The notes: a model not told the origin generated them from the sequence alone. 34,910 nt of DNA from Hymenoscyphus infarciens (GCA_001414345.1 LLCB01000453.1:1-34910), one strand, 5' to 3'. Counted from the first letter of the stretch, positions 1 to 11,850 are shown. Made by a program: numbers and translations.

Positions 1-2158
1 ATATAATAGTAAGTAGCTCTTTATTATATATTTTATAGTTATACTTAGCTAGAGACATAGTCTTACTAAAGTAGGCTATAGAGTACTATTCTCTATTAGC
101 TTATTATTATTATAATACTTTAGTAATCTATCTTAATTATAGTAGAGAGGTTAAGAGAGTAGTAGTAGAGGATTAGTATAGAGGTAAGTGCTATCTTTAG
201 GTCTTTAAATACTTCTTAGTACTTCTTATTAAAATTAAAAGACACGTTATTCTACGTTAGATATACTAAGAGCTTTATAATTATACTATAGTTTTAGATA
301 AACCTTTAATAGAAGTTATAAAAACTAAAAAAGCTCTAAACGTCTTTTACTATCTTTAGAGCTTACTATTTCTATATTACTAAGACCTTTTTAGAGTCTA
401 CTTTAATCTTATTAGTATTAATAATAAACTTAAGGTATTTTATCTTCTTAATATTAAACTTATACTTTTTAATATTAACTTATAACCTAGTATTTTTAAG
501 ATATTAAAAGACTTTTTATATATACTCTTTATATTTAAAGATAGTTAATAAGTAGATAAGGATATTATCTAAATAAATAGAATATAAGTTATCTAGATAG
601 TTAAATAAGATGTTATTTATATAGCGCTAGTAGGTAGATAGGCTATTTATTAGACTAAATAGTAGAACCTTATACTTATATATTCTATAATAAGTATAAA
701 AGGTAGTTAATTCCTTAGTATTTAGATCTATTTATATATAGTAGAAAGCTTATTAGATATCTAGCTTAGTAAAAATATAAGCTTAACTAATACGTATAAG
801 CGTTTTATTAATTAGAGGTAATAGATAGTAGTTCTTTTAAGTAAGATTATTAAGTTTTTAGAAGTTAATATAGAAACGTAGCCTTTTATCTACTTTCTTT
901 ATAAATAGAATAGAAGTAATAAAGAGAGACTAGCTATATTTAATAAACCCTTTATAGAGATTCTCTAAGATATATTCTTTTATAGCTAATAACTCTTTTA
1001 TAAATATCTTATATAAAGAGGAATATTTAAGAGTGTTTAGACTTTTAAGATTAATCTTATAGTTATAGTATTAGTAAGGTAGAAGAGTATCTAAGGTAGC
1101 CTTAGAAAATACCTTTTTAAAGTCTTAATACTTATTAAGAAGAGTAATATTAGAGGCTATATCTAGCTCTTAATTAGCTATAATAGTATTAATTTTATAT
1201 ATACTTATAATAAATATCTTACTATTCTTTTAGAGTAAGTAATAATATATTCTTATAGCTAAAATAGTTAAAATATTAATAATAGAGTTTAACTTCTTTA
1301 AGATAAAGGGTTTCTAATAATATACTAGAATAAGTATCTTCTTAATAATACTCTTAAGTTCTTTCTTTATAACCTAGTATTATACTTATATTAAGGACTT
1401 ATAACCTCTCTTACTATATATAGTCGAGGTATAACTAGTTAAGGTTATAGTATTAATTTTAAGGTAATCTATAAGCTCTAAGAGTCGTCTACCTTATTAG
1501 TACTATTCGTTTATTTCTATAGCTTAGTTATAAGTATTAGCTTTATTCTAGTAAGAGAGTATAGAGTCTTTTAGTTATATAGTGTCTTAAGAGAAAGGAG
1601 TTAACTATTAAGTAGAGAAGTAAGGCTTAAGGTTATTAGGCTAGAGTAGTTTCTAATAAGTTATATTAATATTAATATAAAAGTACTTAAAGAACCTCTA
1701 GCTAAGAATAATATTATATAGACCTAAGTCTAAGAGAATAAATAGTATATTAAAGAATTTATAGCTATCTAAGATATAATTTAAAAGAAGATAGTATATA
1801 GCTTTACTTTTAATTTCTCTATTATATTTATAAATCTTAATAGAGGTAGGAAGTCTTTTAGTCTTTAAACTATAGAACTTTATAAGGTTATAACCGAGTT
1901 ATATATTTAAAAAAGAAAAGGCATTTACTCTAAGGTTACTAAGAGTAGTAGTTTATATACTAAATCTATTAATAGTTATTATACTAGGTAAAGTAAATGC
2001 TTTTCTACTAATTAATAACTATAGATTAATCTTAGAAAGATTAATTCTATATTTATCTAAAGAGGAGTCTTCTTTTAGGCTTCTTTATTTCCTAACTCTA
2101 AGCTAGTATCTTCTTTATTAAGCTTTTTAAGGTTAACTCTATATATCTTTAGCTTTAG

Positions 2159-2200
2159 ATAATCTTTAATATAATAACTAGGCTTATTATAGTTAAAGTA
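2159..2200 (-). pseudogene. gag zinc-knuckle relic, Gypsy family 1 (left copy)
   Basis: The minus strand reads Y-F-N-Y-N-K-P-S-Y-Y-I-K-D-Y over 14 codons. The spacing matches the retroviral-type CCHC knuckle C-x2-C-x4-H-x4-C. TAC/TAT codons stand where TGC/TGT or CAT/CAC would be, as RIP predicts. The same motif is found at 23742-23783. Confidence 0.75.
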
Positions 2201-3449
2201 CTTATCTAATAGTCCTAGAGTTAAGTAGTTATTTATAATAAGAGTATTAGAGTATTTAAGAAAGATAAAAGAGGTTATAGAGAAAGAAGAGCTAATAGGT
2301 ATAAGAGTAGGCGTATACTAGTTTAAGGTAGAAGGAAAGTTTATTACTTATATCTTTTAAGAAGTAAGATTTTAAAAGTTACTATTAATACTACTTATAA
2401 GATTATAAAAGGAGTTTATATCTCTCTTAGCTTAGAGCTTAGTAATAATAAGAGATTAGTATAATATAAGAGTTAACTTATTCTATAAGTCTTCTACCTA
2501 GTCTTATTAGAGAACTTTAGCTTTATTTATAAGTTATTAGAACTTAGTATAGAAGTTATAGAAAGTTTCTATCTTTAATATAATAAGGTCTTAATATTAG
2601 ATATAAGCTTTTTAGTATATATAAAAGCTAATAGTAATATTTTAGAGATAAGCTAATATCTCTTTATAGCTACTAAACTAATCTATAGTATTAAACTTAT
2701 ATCTTAGATAAATATAGTTTTAAGCTCTTTTAGAAGTATAGTAGTAGATTAAATTTATTCTTACTTTCTTAAACTTAAAGTAGTTAGTATTAATAGATAA
2801 CTTTACTATAATTTTAGTTTCCTAAGTTATATAAGTAAATTCGTCTTTTATAATAAATTAATAAGAATTAGCTATCTTACTTATCTTCTTTAATAATAGA
2901 ACTATAGAAGAGAAACGAGTTATATTAAGAGTTTATAACTAAGTAGAGGTATATTAATAAGAAGTATTAGTTATATTTAAAGTGTTTACTTTAAGTTTAT
3001 AAACTTTACTTATTAATAAGGTTATTACTTTAAGGATTTATTATAAGGTAGAGTTAGATAGAGGTACTTTAAGGATCTTATACTATAAGGAACTAGTAGT
3101 TACCTTAGTAGAAGGAGGTAGTAGTAGTAGTATAGTAATAGCTAGTATATATGTTTTAGTAGGTCGAGTTCTTAAGCTAGATTAGGATATAATATTAATA
3201 GAAGAGGAAAGAGGGATTAGCTCTACTAAATCTAAAGTAGAGTAGAATAGTTCTTAGGTTAATAGGTTACTTTTAAAAGACTCGACGTAGCTAATAAAAG
3301 AACGCTAGACCCTACTACTTAATATAAATAGGTTAGGCTTTATAGAGGAAGATAGTAAATTTAGTAGATTTAATATAAGTAAATATATATATTATTATTA
3401 GGATATTAGTAAAAGCCTTCTTAGGTAAAGAGAGAGAGTTTAGTTTTAG

Positions 3450-3640
3450 TATAATAGCTCTTTATAAATATATAAAGAGAGTGCTTATAGAATAGTATCT
3501 AATATTAAGGAAAACTAAACTAAAGAGAAAAGTAAAGAGTATAGATACTCTAGCTTTATTTATATATATTAAGCGAAGCCTTAGCAAAGCCTCGAGATAA
3601 CCTAGTTATATAAGTGACGTATATAACTAGAACTATTATA
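3450..3640 (-). repeat. LTR of Gypsy family 1 (5' LTR of left copy)
   Basis: A 191-bp sequence starting TATAATAG and ending CTATTATA, the same length as and closely similar to the two LTRs at 19420-19610 and 25033-25223. The ends fit a TGTAATAG...CTATTACA terminus after RIP changed TG and CA to TA. The target duplication cannot be tested because the other end is outside the window. Confidence 0.9.
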
Positions 3641-6160
3641 TTTTCTACTCTTAAAAATACGTTATACTAATTTTAGAGCTTAACTCTAATAGTAGAGACT
3701 ATTATAAGTATTACTTTTAGATATACTACTAGTACTCTAAGATCTAATATATTACTACTAATTCTAATAATAAAGTAGTATATTTAAAGAATAAGTATAG
3801 TATTATAAAGAATAATAGAAAAGAGCTTTTATAGTATCTAAGTAAGAAGAAGACTATAGAGAATATTAAGAAGATATTATTATAAAAAGAGAAGAAGAGA
3901 GTATTAAATCTAGTAATAGTCTTTAATTTAATATTATAAAATAAGCTCTAATATAGATTATTATATACTAATTATTAATATCTCTTACTAGTAATAGATT
4001 ATCTATTAAATTTCTTAAGATAGTATACTCTACTATTACTATAATTATTTTTAAGACTTTAAGTATAGTAAGAGATTAGATAATAGAGATATTTAAACTC
4101 TAGAAAGTATATATAAAGAATAATCTATACTAAGTAATTAGTAAAATATACTTCTCTTTTAATTTCTAGACCTTATCTAACTACTTAGCTCTAATATAAG
4201 TAGTAGCGTACTATAGTAATAAGAGTAATAAGAACTAGTTAGAAAGTAATAATATTTCTTAACTCTATATATATAAATCTACTTCTTATTTTAATATTAT
4301 TTTCTTAGTATCTACTATACTAATTTAATTACTTTTTAGATATTTAAATAGCTCTTATTATATACTACTTAATTATCTAAAAAAGTATTAAATTAATAGT
4401 ATTAGTAAATTATTATTAAATACCTAATATAGTACTTTTCGAGATATTAGAGTATATATAAGTTTTAAATAAGTTAGTATTATTAACTTAGTAGTTAATA
4501 AAATATCTTAATCTAGTTAGAACTTCTATATTATTTTCTTAATAACTATTATACTTCTCTAGTTACTTTCTATATTTTTAAATACTATTTAATTAGAGCT
4601 TTTTAGAAATATATAAACCTTTTAATTTAGTTATTAGTCTATTAAAAAAATAATATTATAGTTTAGCTAATACTTTTAGATATCTTTTATAATATAATAA
4701 CTTTAAGACGTTTATATAAAAGAGAATTAGATAGAAGTAGTTATAGAGGTTATTAAGAAATAAGGTTTAGAGTATAAAGTTATATTTTTTATTACTAATA
4801 ATATACTAAATAATTCCTTTCTTATTTTACTAAAAAGTAATATAAAGGTTACTAATTATACTATCTCGGTTATATACTTAATCTTACTACTAAAGCTTTT
4901 CTCTATAATAAAGATGCTAATACTTTTAAAGCCTAGAAAGAATAAAAGAAACCTATTACTAATTCTACTCTATAAAAAGAGCTAGAGATATAATAGAAGT
5001 ATAGTTCTATTAAGAGACTCTATAATATAGTTAAATATATTATAAGATCTTCTTAAAAGTACTAGTAATTTAAGAGTATATACTTAGATAATAAGAACTC
5101 TTTTAAGAAGTGTTTTAATTACTTATAAATAGTAGAAGATAATACTACTAGATAGAACTCTCTCTATTTAATAATCGATTACGTTATTAAAATTAAGAAG
5201 TAGATTAACTACTTTTACTTTAATAATAAGAATATTATTTATAAGAGTACTTATAAGATAAATACTACTTAGAAGAACTCTACTAAGTTTTCTCTTAATA
5301 TCTTTACTATAAAGAATTAGAATACTCTTAAAGAAGTATAATTAATCTTTTAACCTTTCTTCGAGTATATAAAGTAAGCTAAAGCTTAGCCTTAGATTTC
5401 TATAATTACTTTAAATATACTTTTTAAAGAAATATAAATAATATAAGACGACTTTAACGTTTACGTAGATAGTAATTTATTAATATCTTAAGTTTAATTC
5501 CTTTATTAGTATACTATTAACTACTAGACTAAGATCGATAAGTATTTTCTTAAAAGTAACTAAACACCTAGCTATTATACCTCTATTATAACTAATCTAA
5601 AACATAAATTTAAATACTTTAAGTATATATAGTAAGAGAGTAAAATAAGATTATAGAAGAATATAAACTATCTCGATTTATAAGTAGACTTAGCTTATAT
5701 ATACGTAGATTAATTATAAGTAGAATACTTAAATATAACTTACTTAGAAGATAATAATACTAGTATTAAAAGAGCTTATATACTAGATATCTTTAATCTT
5801 AATTCTAATATAACTCTTCTTAATTATAATAATAATAATCTTATTAAAGCTTAGATAAAAGCTAGAGTATTTAACCTTAATATTAGAGAGACTTTACTAC
5901 TCTTTTAGTTATATAAGAGTAAGAGTAAGAATATATATTAGTTAGTATAAATAAGATTAGATATAGCTTTAATTCTTATAATAAGTAGTAATTATAAGAG
6001 AGTATTCTCTTAAGTAAAACTACTTATTATAAAGTAATAATTTAAGTTAAAAGTTAATATAATTAAGGCTACTAGAAAGTAGAAAGCGAAAGACTTAGAA
6101 AGAAAGTAATAGAATAAGAAGAATTAGATAGTTTCTAATTATCTAGGATAATACTAATAT
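3641..6160 (+). pseudogene. Fossil hAT-family transposase
   Basis: This is a decayed plus-strand transposase with two recognisable ends. Near the start a BED-type zinc finger is visible: codons at 3703-3714 read Y-K-Y-Y (from C-x2-C) and 3781-3798 read Y-L-K-N-K-Y (from H-x4-H). At the end, 5981-6060 reads S-S-N-Y-K-R-V-F-S followed by V-K-L-L-I, the hAT C-terminal dimerisation motif (S-x-x-x-E-R-x-F-S-x-A/V-K-x-L). Between them is continuous protein-like but stop-riddled sequence, for example I-I-T-N-L-K-H-K-F-K-Y-F near 5585-5625. The two ends are in different frames, so at least one indel has occurred. Terminal inverted repeats were not identified; the left end was probably cut off by the LTR insertion ending at 3640. 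Confidence 0.7.
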
Positions 6161-6600
6161 TTAGATATAATATTATATATTTTATTAGTTTTATTATTTT
6201 TAATATTTCTAGAATTAGTCTATAATATACTCTACTCTTCTCTACTTAGCTACTCTTCTTCTATACTACTTACTCTCCTCTTTCTTTCTAGCCTCTCTTT
6301 TTAACCTTCCTAGCTACTTTAATTCTTCTTTTATAATTATTCTTCCTCTCTTAATCTATTCTATAAGTAAAGTTATTCTATTCTATTATATCCTAAAAAG
6401 AGAGAGTATTCTTCCTTATTCTAATGCCTAGGATCGTTTAGGCAGGGAAGTAAAGAATTAAGTTATTATAATACCTCGTTTCTTCTCTCTCTCTCTTTAG
6501 AGAGCGTAAGGCTTCGTAAGTAAGTAAGTAAGTAAGTAAGAGTAAAATAGACATATACTCTTCCTTTCTCCCTCGCTTATTTAAAAAGAATAGAGTAGTT
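6161..6600. other. Gene-free pyrimidine-rich border of the left AT block
   Basis: No coding sequence is seen. The stretch at about 6225-6360 is rich in CTTCT/CTCT on the plus strand. It may hold the lost 3' end of the hAT element, but no inverted repeat could be matched. Confidence 0.5.
6516..6540. repeat. (GTAA)6 microsatellite
   Basis: Six tandem GTAA units, lying about 60-80 bp before the change from AT-rich to ordinary composition. Confidence 0.95.
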
Positions 6601-7550
6601 CAGAAAAATTAGTATTTTATTAATCCTATCCCTATTCTCAGAGCAGTGTCATTGAAATCACACAAAAGAAAATGCAGAAAGGGAATATTAGAATTCTACA
6701 CGTCTGGTGCCAAGAGTGTAAGTAACCTGAAGCAAGTACTTGACCTCCTTATTCAACAGAAGCAATCCCAGAAGAAGCAGCAACCGCAACCGCAACGCTG
6801 TATGTAGCATGATTCATTCTTACTAGCTGTGCAATTACTATCCCAATGTCCGTTCCTGTTGTGGTCTTAGAATGAATTCCCCTCTTGTCTTCCTAAGGCT
6901 AGAGACGAAGAAAACCTTTGATTAAATGGACGAAAAACAGAAAGTCAACAAATATTGTCACCATCATAACCATTACCAAGAAAGATACTTACTATCCTTA
7001 CACGCAATCATATTCACATCCATAACCAGAAATTCACAATCATGTCCAATCTCATAAGCGACCCCCCCCCCCAAAAAGCTATTCACAAGTAAAGAAACCT
7101 CATATTACAAGTATAGATACAAAAAAGCCAAGCTCAAACAAAACAAAAAAGAGAAAAGAGAAAGAAAAGAAGTTTTCATATGCAAGGTAATCCCACAACC
7201 CGAATTTCACTATCCCATCTTCCCCTTCCCTTTCCCAGGAAACTCCAAATGTGTTATGTTATGATTCCCCCAACCCAACGCCAGAACAACAATGCATACA
7301 TACATACGTCCATCATCTATTTTCCTTCATGTGCTGTAATGCCCCACATCTCTTCCTCGATTCGATTCCTAGGAAGAAAAGGCCCTCCCTGTCCTCATTG
7401 CATACAACTCCAGTCATCCCGTGGGTCAACAAGATAGGCGGCAGCGGTAAAAGGACATTTATACAAGTTTCCAGCTGTTTTCTCGCTCGCAAGGGCGGCG
7501 TTATTCTTTATTCAGATCAGATCCAGAGAGAAGGAAAAATGGACATTCCT
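6600..7550. other. Downstream flank / 3' UTR region of the NIPA-like gene
   Basis: This is ordinary-composition sequence between the AT block and the stop codon of the minus-strand transporter gene. It probably contains that gene's 3' UTR and terminator. A run of 11 C at 7062-7072 (G on the transcript strand) is the only notable simple sequence. Open frames here (for example 7180-7437, plus) show no recognisable protein. Confidence 0.5.
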
Positions 7551-9256
7551 CTACACCGCGTTGCTCGATCCATCTCCACCACTCGACGGTCCTTCGCCAG
7601 CACCCCCAGGATCATCCGGTGGCCCTTTCCCATTATCATCCCCTCCTCGTTTCCACCATTTCATCTTCCAAAACCCACCTATTGCTTCTTGAGGCTGAGA
7701 AGTAGGTCTTCTCTTGAGACTTCTGGATGTAGGTCTTGCTGTAAAACCGGGGAATCCAGCGGAACGTCTCCTTCGTTTTTTGTTGAAGGATGAGCTCCTG
7801 AGGAGAGAGGTACTTTCATTTGGTTCTTGGTCGATATCTGTTTGTCTTCGAGGAGTTGGGAGAAGGTTGGAAGAGGAGCGTCGCTGGACGGGAGATGTGG
7901 GTTTGTTGTCGTCGTCTTGAAGCTCGCCCCAGATCTCGTCCGCCTCTGTAAGTCGGACTGTTTTCCGGACGTTTCGTGTAGCTCCTAGGACTGTATCGAG
8001 TTTGGTAGTCGGGGTCATTGGTTCCCCGCTTAGTAGGGCTCGGTGTTGAGACCCTATGGTAGCTTCTTCGTCTGCCGTGGTATCATCCGAGTATTCCTCG
8101 TTGTCAGTATCTTCGACAAAACCTAGGCCTGGGGTAAGAGCACTTTGAGCTACTGTTGGTTGAGTTTGTTCGTCAGATAGACGCCAGGATAGAGCGAGTA
8201 CCCCGGAGAGTAGAATTGCAGTTCCCAAAGCTATCAATCCTGCGTGGAGGGCGGGCAATCGGTCGATTTGCTCAAAGTAGATCAAACCATCTAGAATGGC
8301 TATAATGTTGTAAATGCAAAAGACGAGCGGGTATAATACGCTCGTTGAGACCAACTTCAACCCTCTGTGGAGGAAGTAGAGTTGCGTGAGGGCTAGTGTA
8401 ATGAGCCCCAAGAGTATGGCCCATGATTGCCATCTATTGAACTGATTGACGTGATCTATAATTGTTCGGACCAGCAATTCCACCGCAGATTTGGCCACCA
8501 GTAACGAATGCGCGGACAATATCCCACTGATACACCCATATGCCAGACCCTTCCAAAGTCGAATTCGAGGACTCCCGGATATGCTTGAGAAGTTGGACAA
8601 GCACCCCGCGATGACGATAATCGCAATAACCAAGATGGCTTGGAATATCATCCACAACACAAACGTTTTCCGGCCGAGCAACACCAACAGCTGATCCAAT
8701 GTATGTGGTGGTTCCGGTATTGCTCCAAAGATTGCTATCAAAGCTGCCCCACTCGATACCAGTATCGTTCCCCCCAAAGACCATCTCGTAAAGGGCTCTC
8801 CCAAAATCAAGGTGGCGCATATCGAGTTGAAGACCAATCCAGACGCCTGCAACGTCGACAAGACCGGCAATGGTAGTGTGGTTATCTGTATGGTACTTCC
8901 AACGAGGTTCGATATAATAAACATGCCCATTCCAAGCTGCCATCGCCTCCGTCTATGGGGTGGTCGTCGAACATCGTGGGGTCCTTTCTCGTCTTCGAGG
9001 ATGTGGGATTTGCGTTGGAGGGTTAGGCCCAGACTTTGAACGCTCGTGGAGATCAGGCCAACGAGAATGCCCAGCTATTCTTCGAGTTAGCATTCCCATC
9101 CAAGAGGGAGGGGAAAGTGGAAATGCGATGCGATGCAGGTTGGGGAACTCTCGAGGGTAGCAGAGAAGGCCTTGATGCATGTCATGTCATGGTTTCTTGG
9201 GGGATTGGCCTTACAGCTATGCTTCCTCCTGGCGATAAGACGCCGAGGTTTCCCAT
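7551..9256 (-). CDS. NIPA-family (DUF803) magnesium transporter-like membrane protein, 2 exons, 521 aa
   Basis: Exon 1 is 9256-9215 (14 codons, M-G-N-L-G-V-L-S-P-G-G-S-I-A) and exon 2 is 9074-7551, joined in phase 0. The first about 310 residues carry roughly nine hydrophobic segments and family-typical text: L-G-L-T-L-Q-R-K-S-H after TM1, S-N-L-V-G-S-T-I-Q and F-N-S-I-C-A-T-L-I-L-G-E-P-F-T near residues 68-110, and L-Y-P-L-V-F-C-I-Y-N near 260. Animal NIPA proteins move Mg2+; the substrate of fungal members is less certain. Residues about 313-521 form a hydrophilic tail with acidic (E-E-Y-S-D-D-T), Ser-rich and basic (K-K-R-R-R-R; L-K-R-R) patches and a Gly-rich end, likely cytosolic and phosphorylated. 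The start is chosen because exon 1 supplies the conserved N-terminus; a downstream ATG in exon 2 (8930) would lose TM1. Its start faces the flippase gene 3.3 kb away. Confidence 0.85.
9075..9214 (-). other. Intron of the NIPA-like gene (140 nt)
   Basis: Donor GTAAGG at 9214 and acceptor AATAG ending at 9075, with a branch-like GCTAACT 12-18 nt before the acceptor. Removing it joins ...S-I-A to L-G-I-L-V-G-L in frame; without splicing, a TAG (the acceptor itself) precedes exon 2. Confidence 0.8.
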
Positions 9257-9686
9257 CACGCAGTCGCAGTTTCGCAGTCATTCATTTCATTTAATTTGCT
9301 TCGTCAAAGATGGTGTAACGTGGGCTGAAGATGGGGTTTGCGGTTTGAATAGGGAGACAGACGCCTTTCGTTTTCGTGTAAGGGCAGATTATCGATCGGC
9401 CTTCACACACCGTCATGAATGCCAAGTCTCCTCAACTCTGCCCATGCATGCGAGAGAAATGACGAGTGAGGGTGACACTTTCTGAGGCCTTTTGGAATAA
9501 AACATTCACCGATTTTTGTTCAGAGTAACCTTGAGGGAACCCCTCCTTCTCGGAAGATCATGCGCACAAATTAGTTCTCCCTATTAAATTACTTGAATCA
9601 TATTCATGTACTACTGGTGATCGCGTGAGTCTAAAGCAGAACCAGCCTGCGCTAGTGAGGAAACCAGCTTCGAATTCGAGTTAAAA

Positions 9687-9701
9687 GGGGGGGGAGGGGG
9701 G
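9687..9701. repeat. Poly-G run G8-A-G6
   Basis: Eight G, one A, six G on the plus strand, about 430 bp upstream of the NIPA-like start. It could form a four-stranded structure, but no regulatory role is shown. Confidence 0.9.
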
Positions 9702-10054
9702 TACTCTTCTGAAAACGCGTCGACATTATATCCAGAAACGAGTGCGACCATTTTAGTAACCTCTTTACAAATCTTGAAGTGACGGTTAAGTGCCACTGTC
9801 ACACCAAAGAGAGATGAATCTCTGGCGTGAAGGACTTGAACCTTGGATTTCAGGTTGAGAGACCTCGGTTGCGCCCTTGAAAGGTGGAAAGGTCAGTGAG
9901 AAACAATTTACAAGTTCCCGCCACCTCTTTACCACCTTTTGTATACAGTCCTTATAATTCCTGTCAATTACATAATTCTTCTTACTCTTACACCTCTGCG
10001 ACAAGAATTCCCAATTGGCTCAAGGCGTTTGATATCCGATGCAAGCAAGGGTTC

Positions 10055-10648
10055 ATGAAGCAAAGGGATCTGAGCGAATCCACACAGATGACCAACCAAC
10101 CGCTGGCTTTGCTCTCAATTCAGGGTCTGTCAGCCCTTTTTAATGAACGTATAGATGAGGCCGTTGAAAGGAGTCCGGATTGTTGGAATCCTTCTCGCCT
10201 GCATGTTGATGAAACACGAACACCACACAAGTTGAAGGTGTGTGGCAGCAATGCTGCATGCCATTATACGTATACCAAATTCTATTTCTTCCGTATCACA
10301 GATTCACAGAATGTCGACCGGTTATGTTGGAGTTGGAATCTTCCTCCTCTGGAAGAAAACCCACGAAAGCTGACTCGGAATATCCTTCTAAATGTCTTCA
10401 TAACTCTCCGTCATAACTTCATGGCAGGTGACGGCAGATCCGGTGTCCGGAGGTCGGTTTTGTGCAGAAATCCAGAGTCCAGAGTCTTCGGTGGACGGGT
10501 CTCGGGTTTGAGAAAAGTCCCAAGTGGAAAAGAGTCTGCATTAAACCAATTTTCATTGTGGATGCCCTCTCTCGACGGTTGTGTTTCTCTTTTACTTCGT
10601 ACATCCGAGTGTGCGGAGGTTCGTCATTCATTTTTCCGGACTTTTTAA
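10055..10648 (+). CDS. Orphan open reading frame, 197 aa, doubtful gene
   Basis: The frame is open from just after a TGA at 9878-9880 to a TAA at 10646-10648. The first ATG is at 10055, giving M-K-Q-R-D-L-S-E-S-T and 197 residues. No domain, signal peptide or membrane segment is recognised, and composition is unremarkable. A stop-free stretch of 255 codons is longer than expected by chance in sequence of this composition, which is the only reason to list it. It could be a lineage-specific gene, a relic, or chance; an overlapping minus frame (10419-10760) weakens the case. Confidence 0.15.
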   Translation: MKQRDLSESTQMTNQPLALLSIQGLSALFNERIDEAVERSPDCWNPSRLHVDETRTPHKLKVCGSNAACHYTYTKFYFFRITDSQNVDRLCWSWNLPPLEENPRKLTRNILLNVFITLRHNFMAGDGRSGVRRSVLCRNPESRVFGGRVSGLRKVPSGKESALNQFSLWMPSLDGCVSLLLRTSECAEVRHSFFRTF

Positions 10649-10870
10649 AAAGAGAATGAATGGATGGTGGAAGCATTGAAGTCCAATTCCCTTTTGGGTT
10701 TTCCATGCTGTTCATACCCAGTTTCTGGTCGAAGTACGAAAGTACGGATGAGCCAACCAAATTGAAAAGCCAAGACGTCAGTTATATGCAGGCCGTCCAA
10801 ACCTGGCTGGGCAATGGTGGTTTAATTTCCATGTGCCCCCTTCTGGGCGAGTCTTCGGAAAAAGGAAAAA

Positions 10871-10898
10871 GGGGGAGAATCTTCGTTTATTCTCCCCC
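10871..10898. repeat. Perfect 10-bp inverted repeat, 8-nt loop
   Basis: GGGGGAGAAT (10871-10880) is followed by an 8-nt spacer and its exact reverse complement ATTCTCCCCC (10889-10898), which runs into a C9 tract. It is the clearest hairpin in the intergenic region. Confidence 0.85.
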
Positions 10899-11700
10899 CC
10901 CCGCCGTAACCGGCGGCCGTAGTAGAGACCTATTTTGGAGTGCAATGCAAAGCAGAACGTATTGCTCAGCCCCGGAGTTTGAGGTTTACAACCTGTTGCT
11001 CCCTTCTCTCTCTCGCCACGCGAAAACCACATTGCCGGTACTGAGGTGCTGTACTTACCTCTCACCAATTCCCCGCGGTGTCTTAGTTAAACTCCGTAAC
11101 GCAGGTATAACCCGTGCGTGTTACATGTTTACAGAGAGAGTCTGAGTAATGAGCCTGTGTCACCGTCATCAACCAGATTCCAACAGCGACTCCAACATCT
11201 GTGCGAGGGAGATCTGACCGAGTCTGTGCTGTGAGTTTGTTAGTTGCCTTGTGCCTTGCCCTATTTCAGGGTTATTTGATATGATGTTGGCCCCTCTCCC
11301 TTCAGGGATGGGGATCTCTGGCAGGCATTTGCTACCTTCATTAGTGGTCAAAATAGAGGTACAATTCAGGGTTGACTAGGAGACTTGACTTGCCATGTGA
11401 ACAGTGAACACACTGTTTCTGTTGATCATCCAAAGAACTAATGCTGACTGAGGTACTTAGCGAGCTGATATACCGATTTCGCCGCCTGAGATAATCAGTA
11501 AGTAACCAATAACTCGTCTTCCCTAGTCTGTTTCTGTCTCCTAGGCTACGGACATAGGATATAGGATGTGTACACTCTGTATGTCGCGCCTCACTCGCGC
11601 CTAGACAGGAGTAAATCCCTGTAGGTGTAGTCGGTGATGTTGCTGAATCTGCTGAATCCACTCCGCTGCTGATGAATCCAAGTGAAGTGCGTGCAGCCCA

Positions 11701-11724
11701 GAGAAGGAGAAGGAGAAGGAGAAG
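11701..11724. repeat. (GAGAAG)4 hexanucleotide repeat
   Basis: Four exact GAGAAG units; a purine tract about 800 bp upstream of the flippase start codon. Confidence 0.95.
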
Positions 11725-11850
11725 CGCAGAGACGCACTGCCCCGCCGTAGAACCGCTTCCGCAGGTGGTGAGCACTGCACTCTCACCTCCAACTGCTGCA
11801 CTGAGCCTGAAATCCTTCCAACAAACAACACCCCTTCTTCGCTATCGTGT

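Larger units (their letters stand above)
1..3640 (-). mobile_element. Ty3/Gypsy LTR retrotransposon, family 1, partial copy cut by window start
   Basis: This is the 5' part of a minus-strand element, collinear with 21567-25223 of the complete copy further right (offset 21583 over most of its length). It holds the 5' LTR (3450-3640), a gag zinc knuckle (minus, 2159-2200; residues Y-F-N-Y then K-P-S-Y, from a C-x2-C-x4-H-x4-C pattern with Cys and His codons turned to Tyr) and a reverse transcriptase box (minus, 564-575, reading Y-L-D-N). A stretch of about 17 bp present in the right copy near 21690 is missing here near position 126. Integrase and the 3' LTR lie outside the window. All frames contain many TAA/TAG stops, so the element is dead. 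Confidence 0.88.
1..6600. other. RIP-mutated AT-rich block (left)
   Basis: The block is dominated by A and T, with very few CpA or TpG dinucleotides and a large excess of TpA, and has no long open reading frame. This is the footprint of repeat-induced point mutation in ascomycetes. Recognisable contents are a Gypsy retrotransposon (1-3640) and a hAT transposase relic (about 3641-6160). CpA and TpG reappear abruptly around 6600-6660, where ordinary sequence begins. The composition is seen directly; the mechanism is inferred. Confidence 0.9.

Noticed and set aside
6516..6540. Telomere-like or CRISPR-like repeat
   Set aside because: It is a plain GTAA microsatellite, without spacers and unlike the TTAGGG telomere of filamentous fungi.
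1..6600. Mitochondrial DNA or centromere as explanation for the AT richness
   Set aside because: The blocks contain nuclear transposon relics with CpA to TpA changes; no mitochondrial genes or tRNAs are seen. A centromere is possible in principle, but nothing here demonstrates it.
7251..7793. Open frame on the plus strand (180 aa)
   Set aside because: It overlaps the 3' end of the transporter gene antisense, and its sequence is the low-complexity shadow of the Ser/Arg/Gly-rich tail and 3' UTR.
8434..8943. Open frame on the minus strand (169 aa) in another phase
   Set aside because: It is a shadow of transporter exon 2, whose own frame carries the NIPA-family membrane segments.
9815..9880. 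Possible tRNA gene on the minus strand: a B-box-like GGTTCAAGTCC (9830-9845 area) with a partial T-arm
   Set aside because: The outer T-stem pair mismatches (C-C), no 5' acceptor sequence complementary to the 3' side could be found, the anticodon arm cannot be folded well, and there is no following T-run terminator. At best a tRNA relic.
11341..11775. Minus-strand frame of 144 aa with a Leu-rich start
   Set aside because: The Leu run is the reverse reading of the (GAGAAG)4 repeat; no domain is seen, and it lies in the flippase promoter region.
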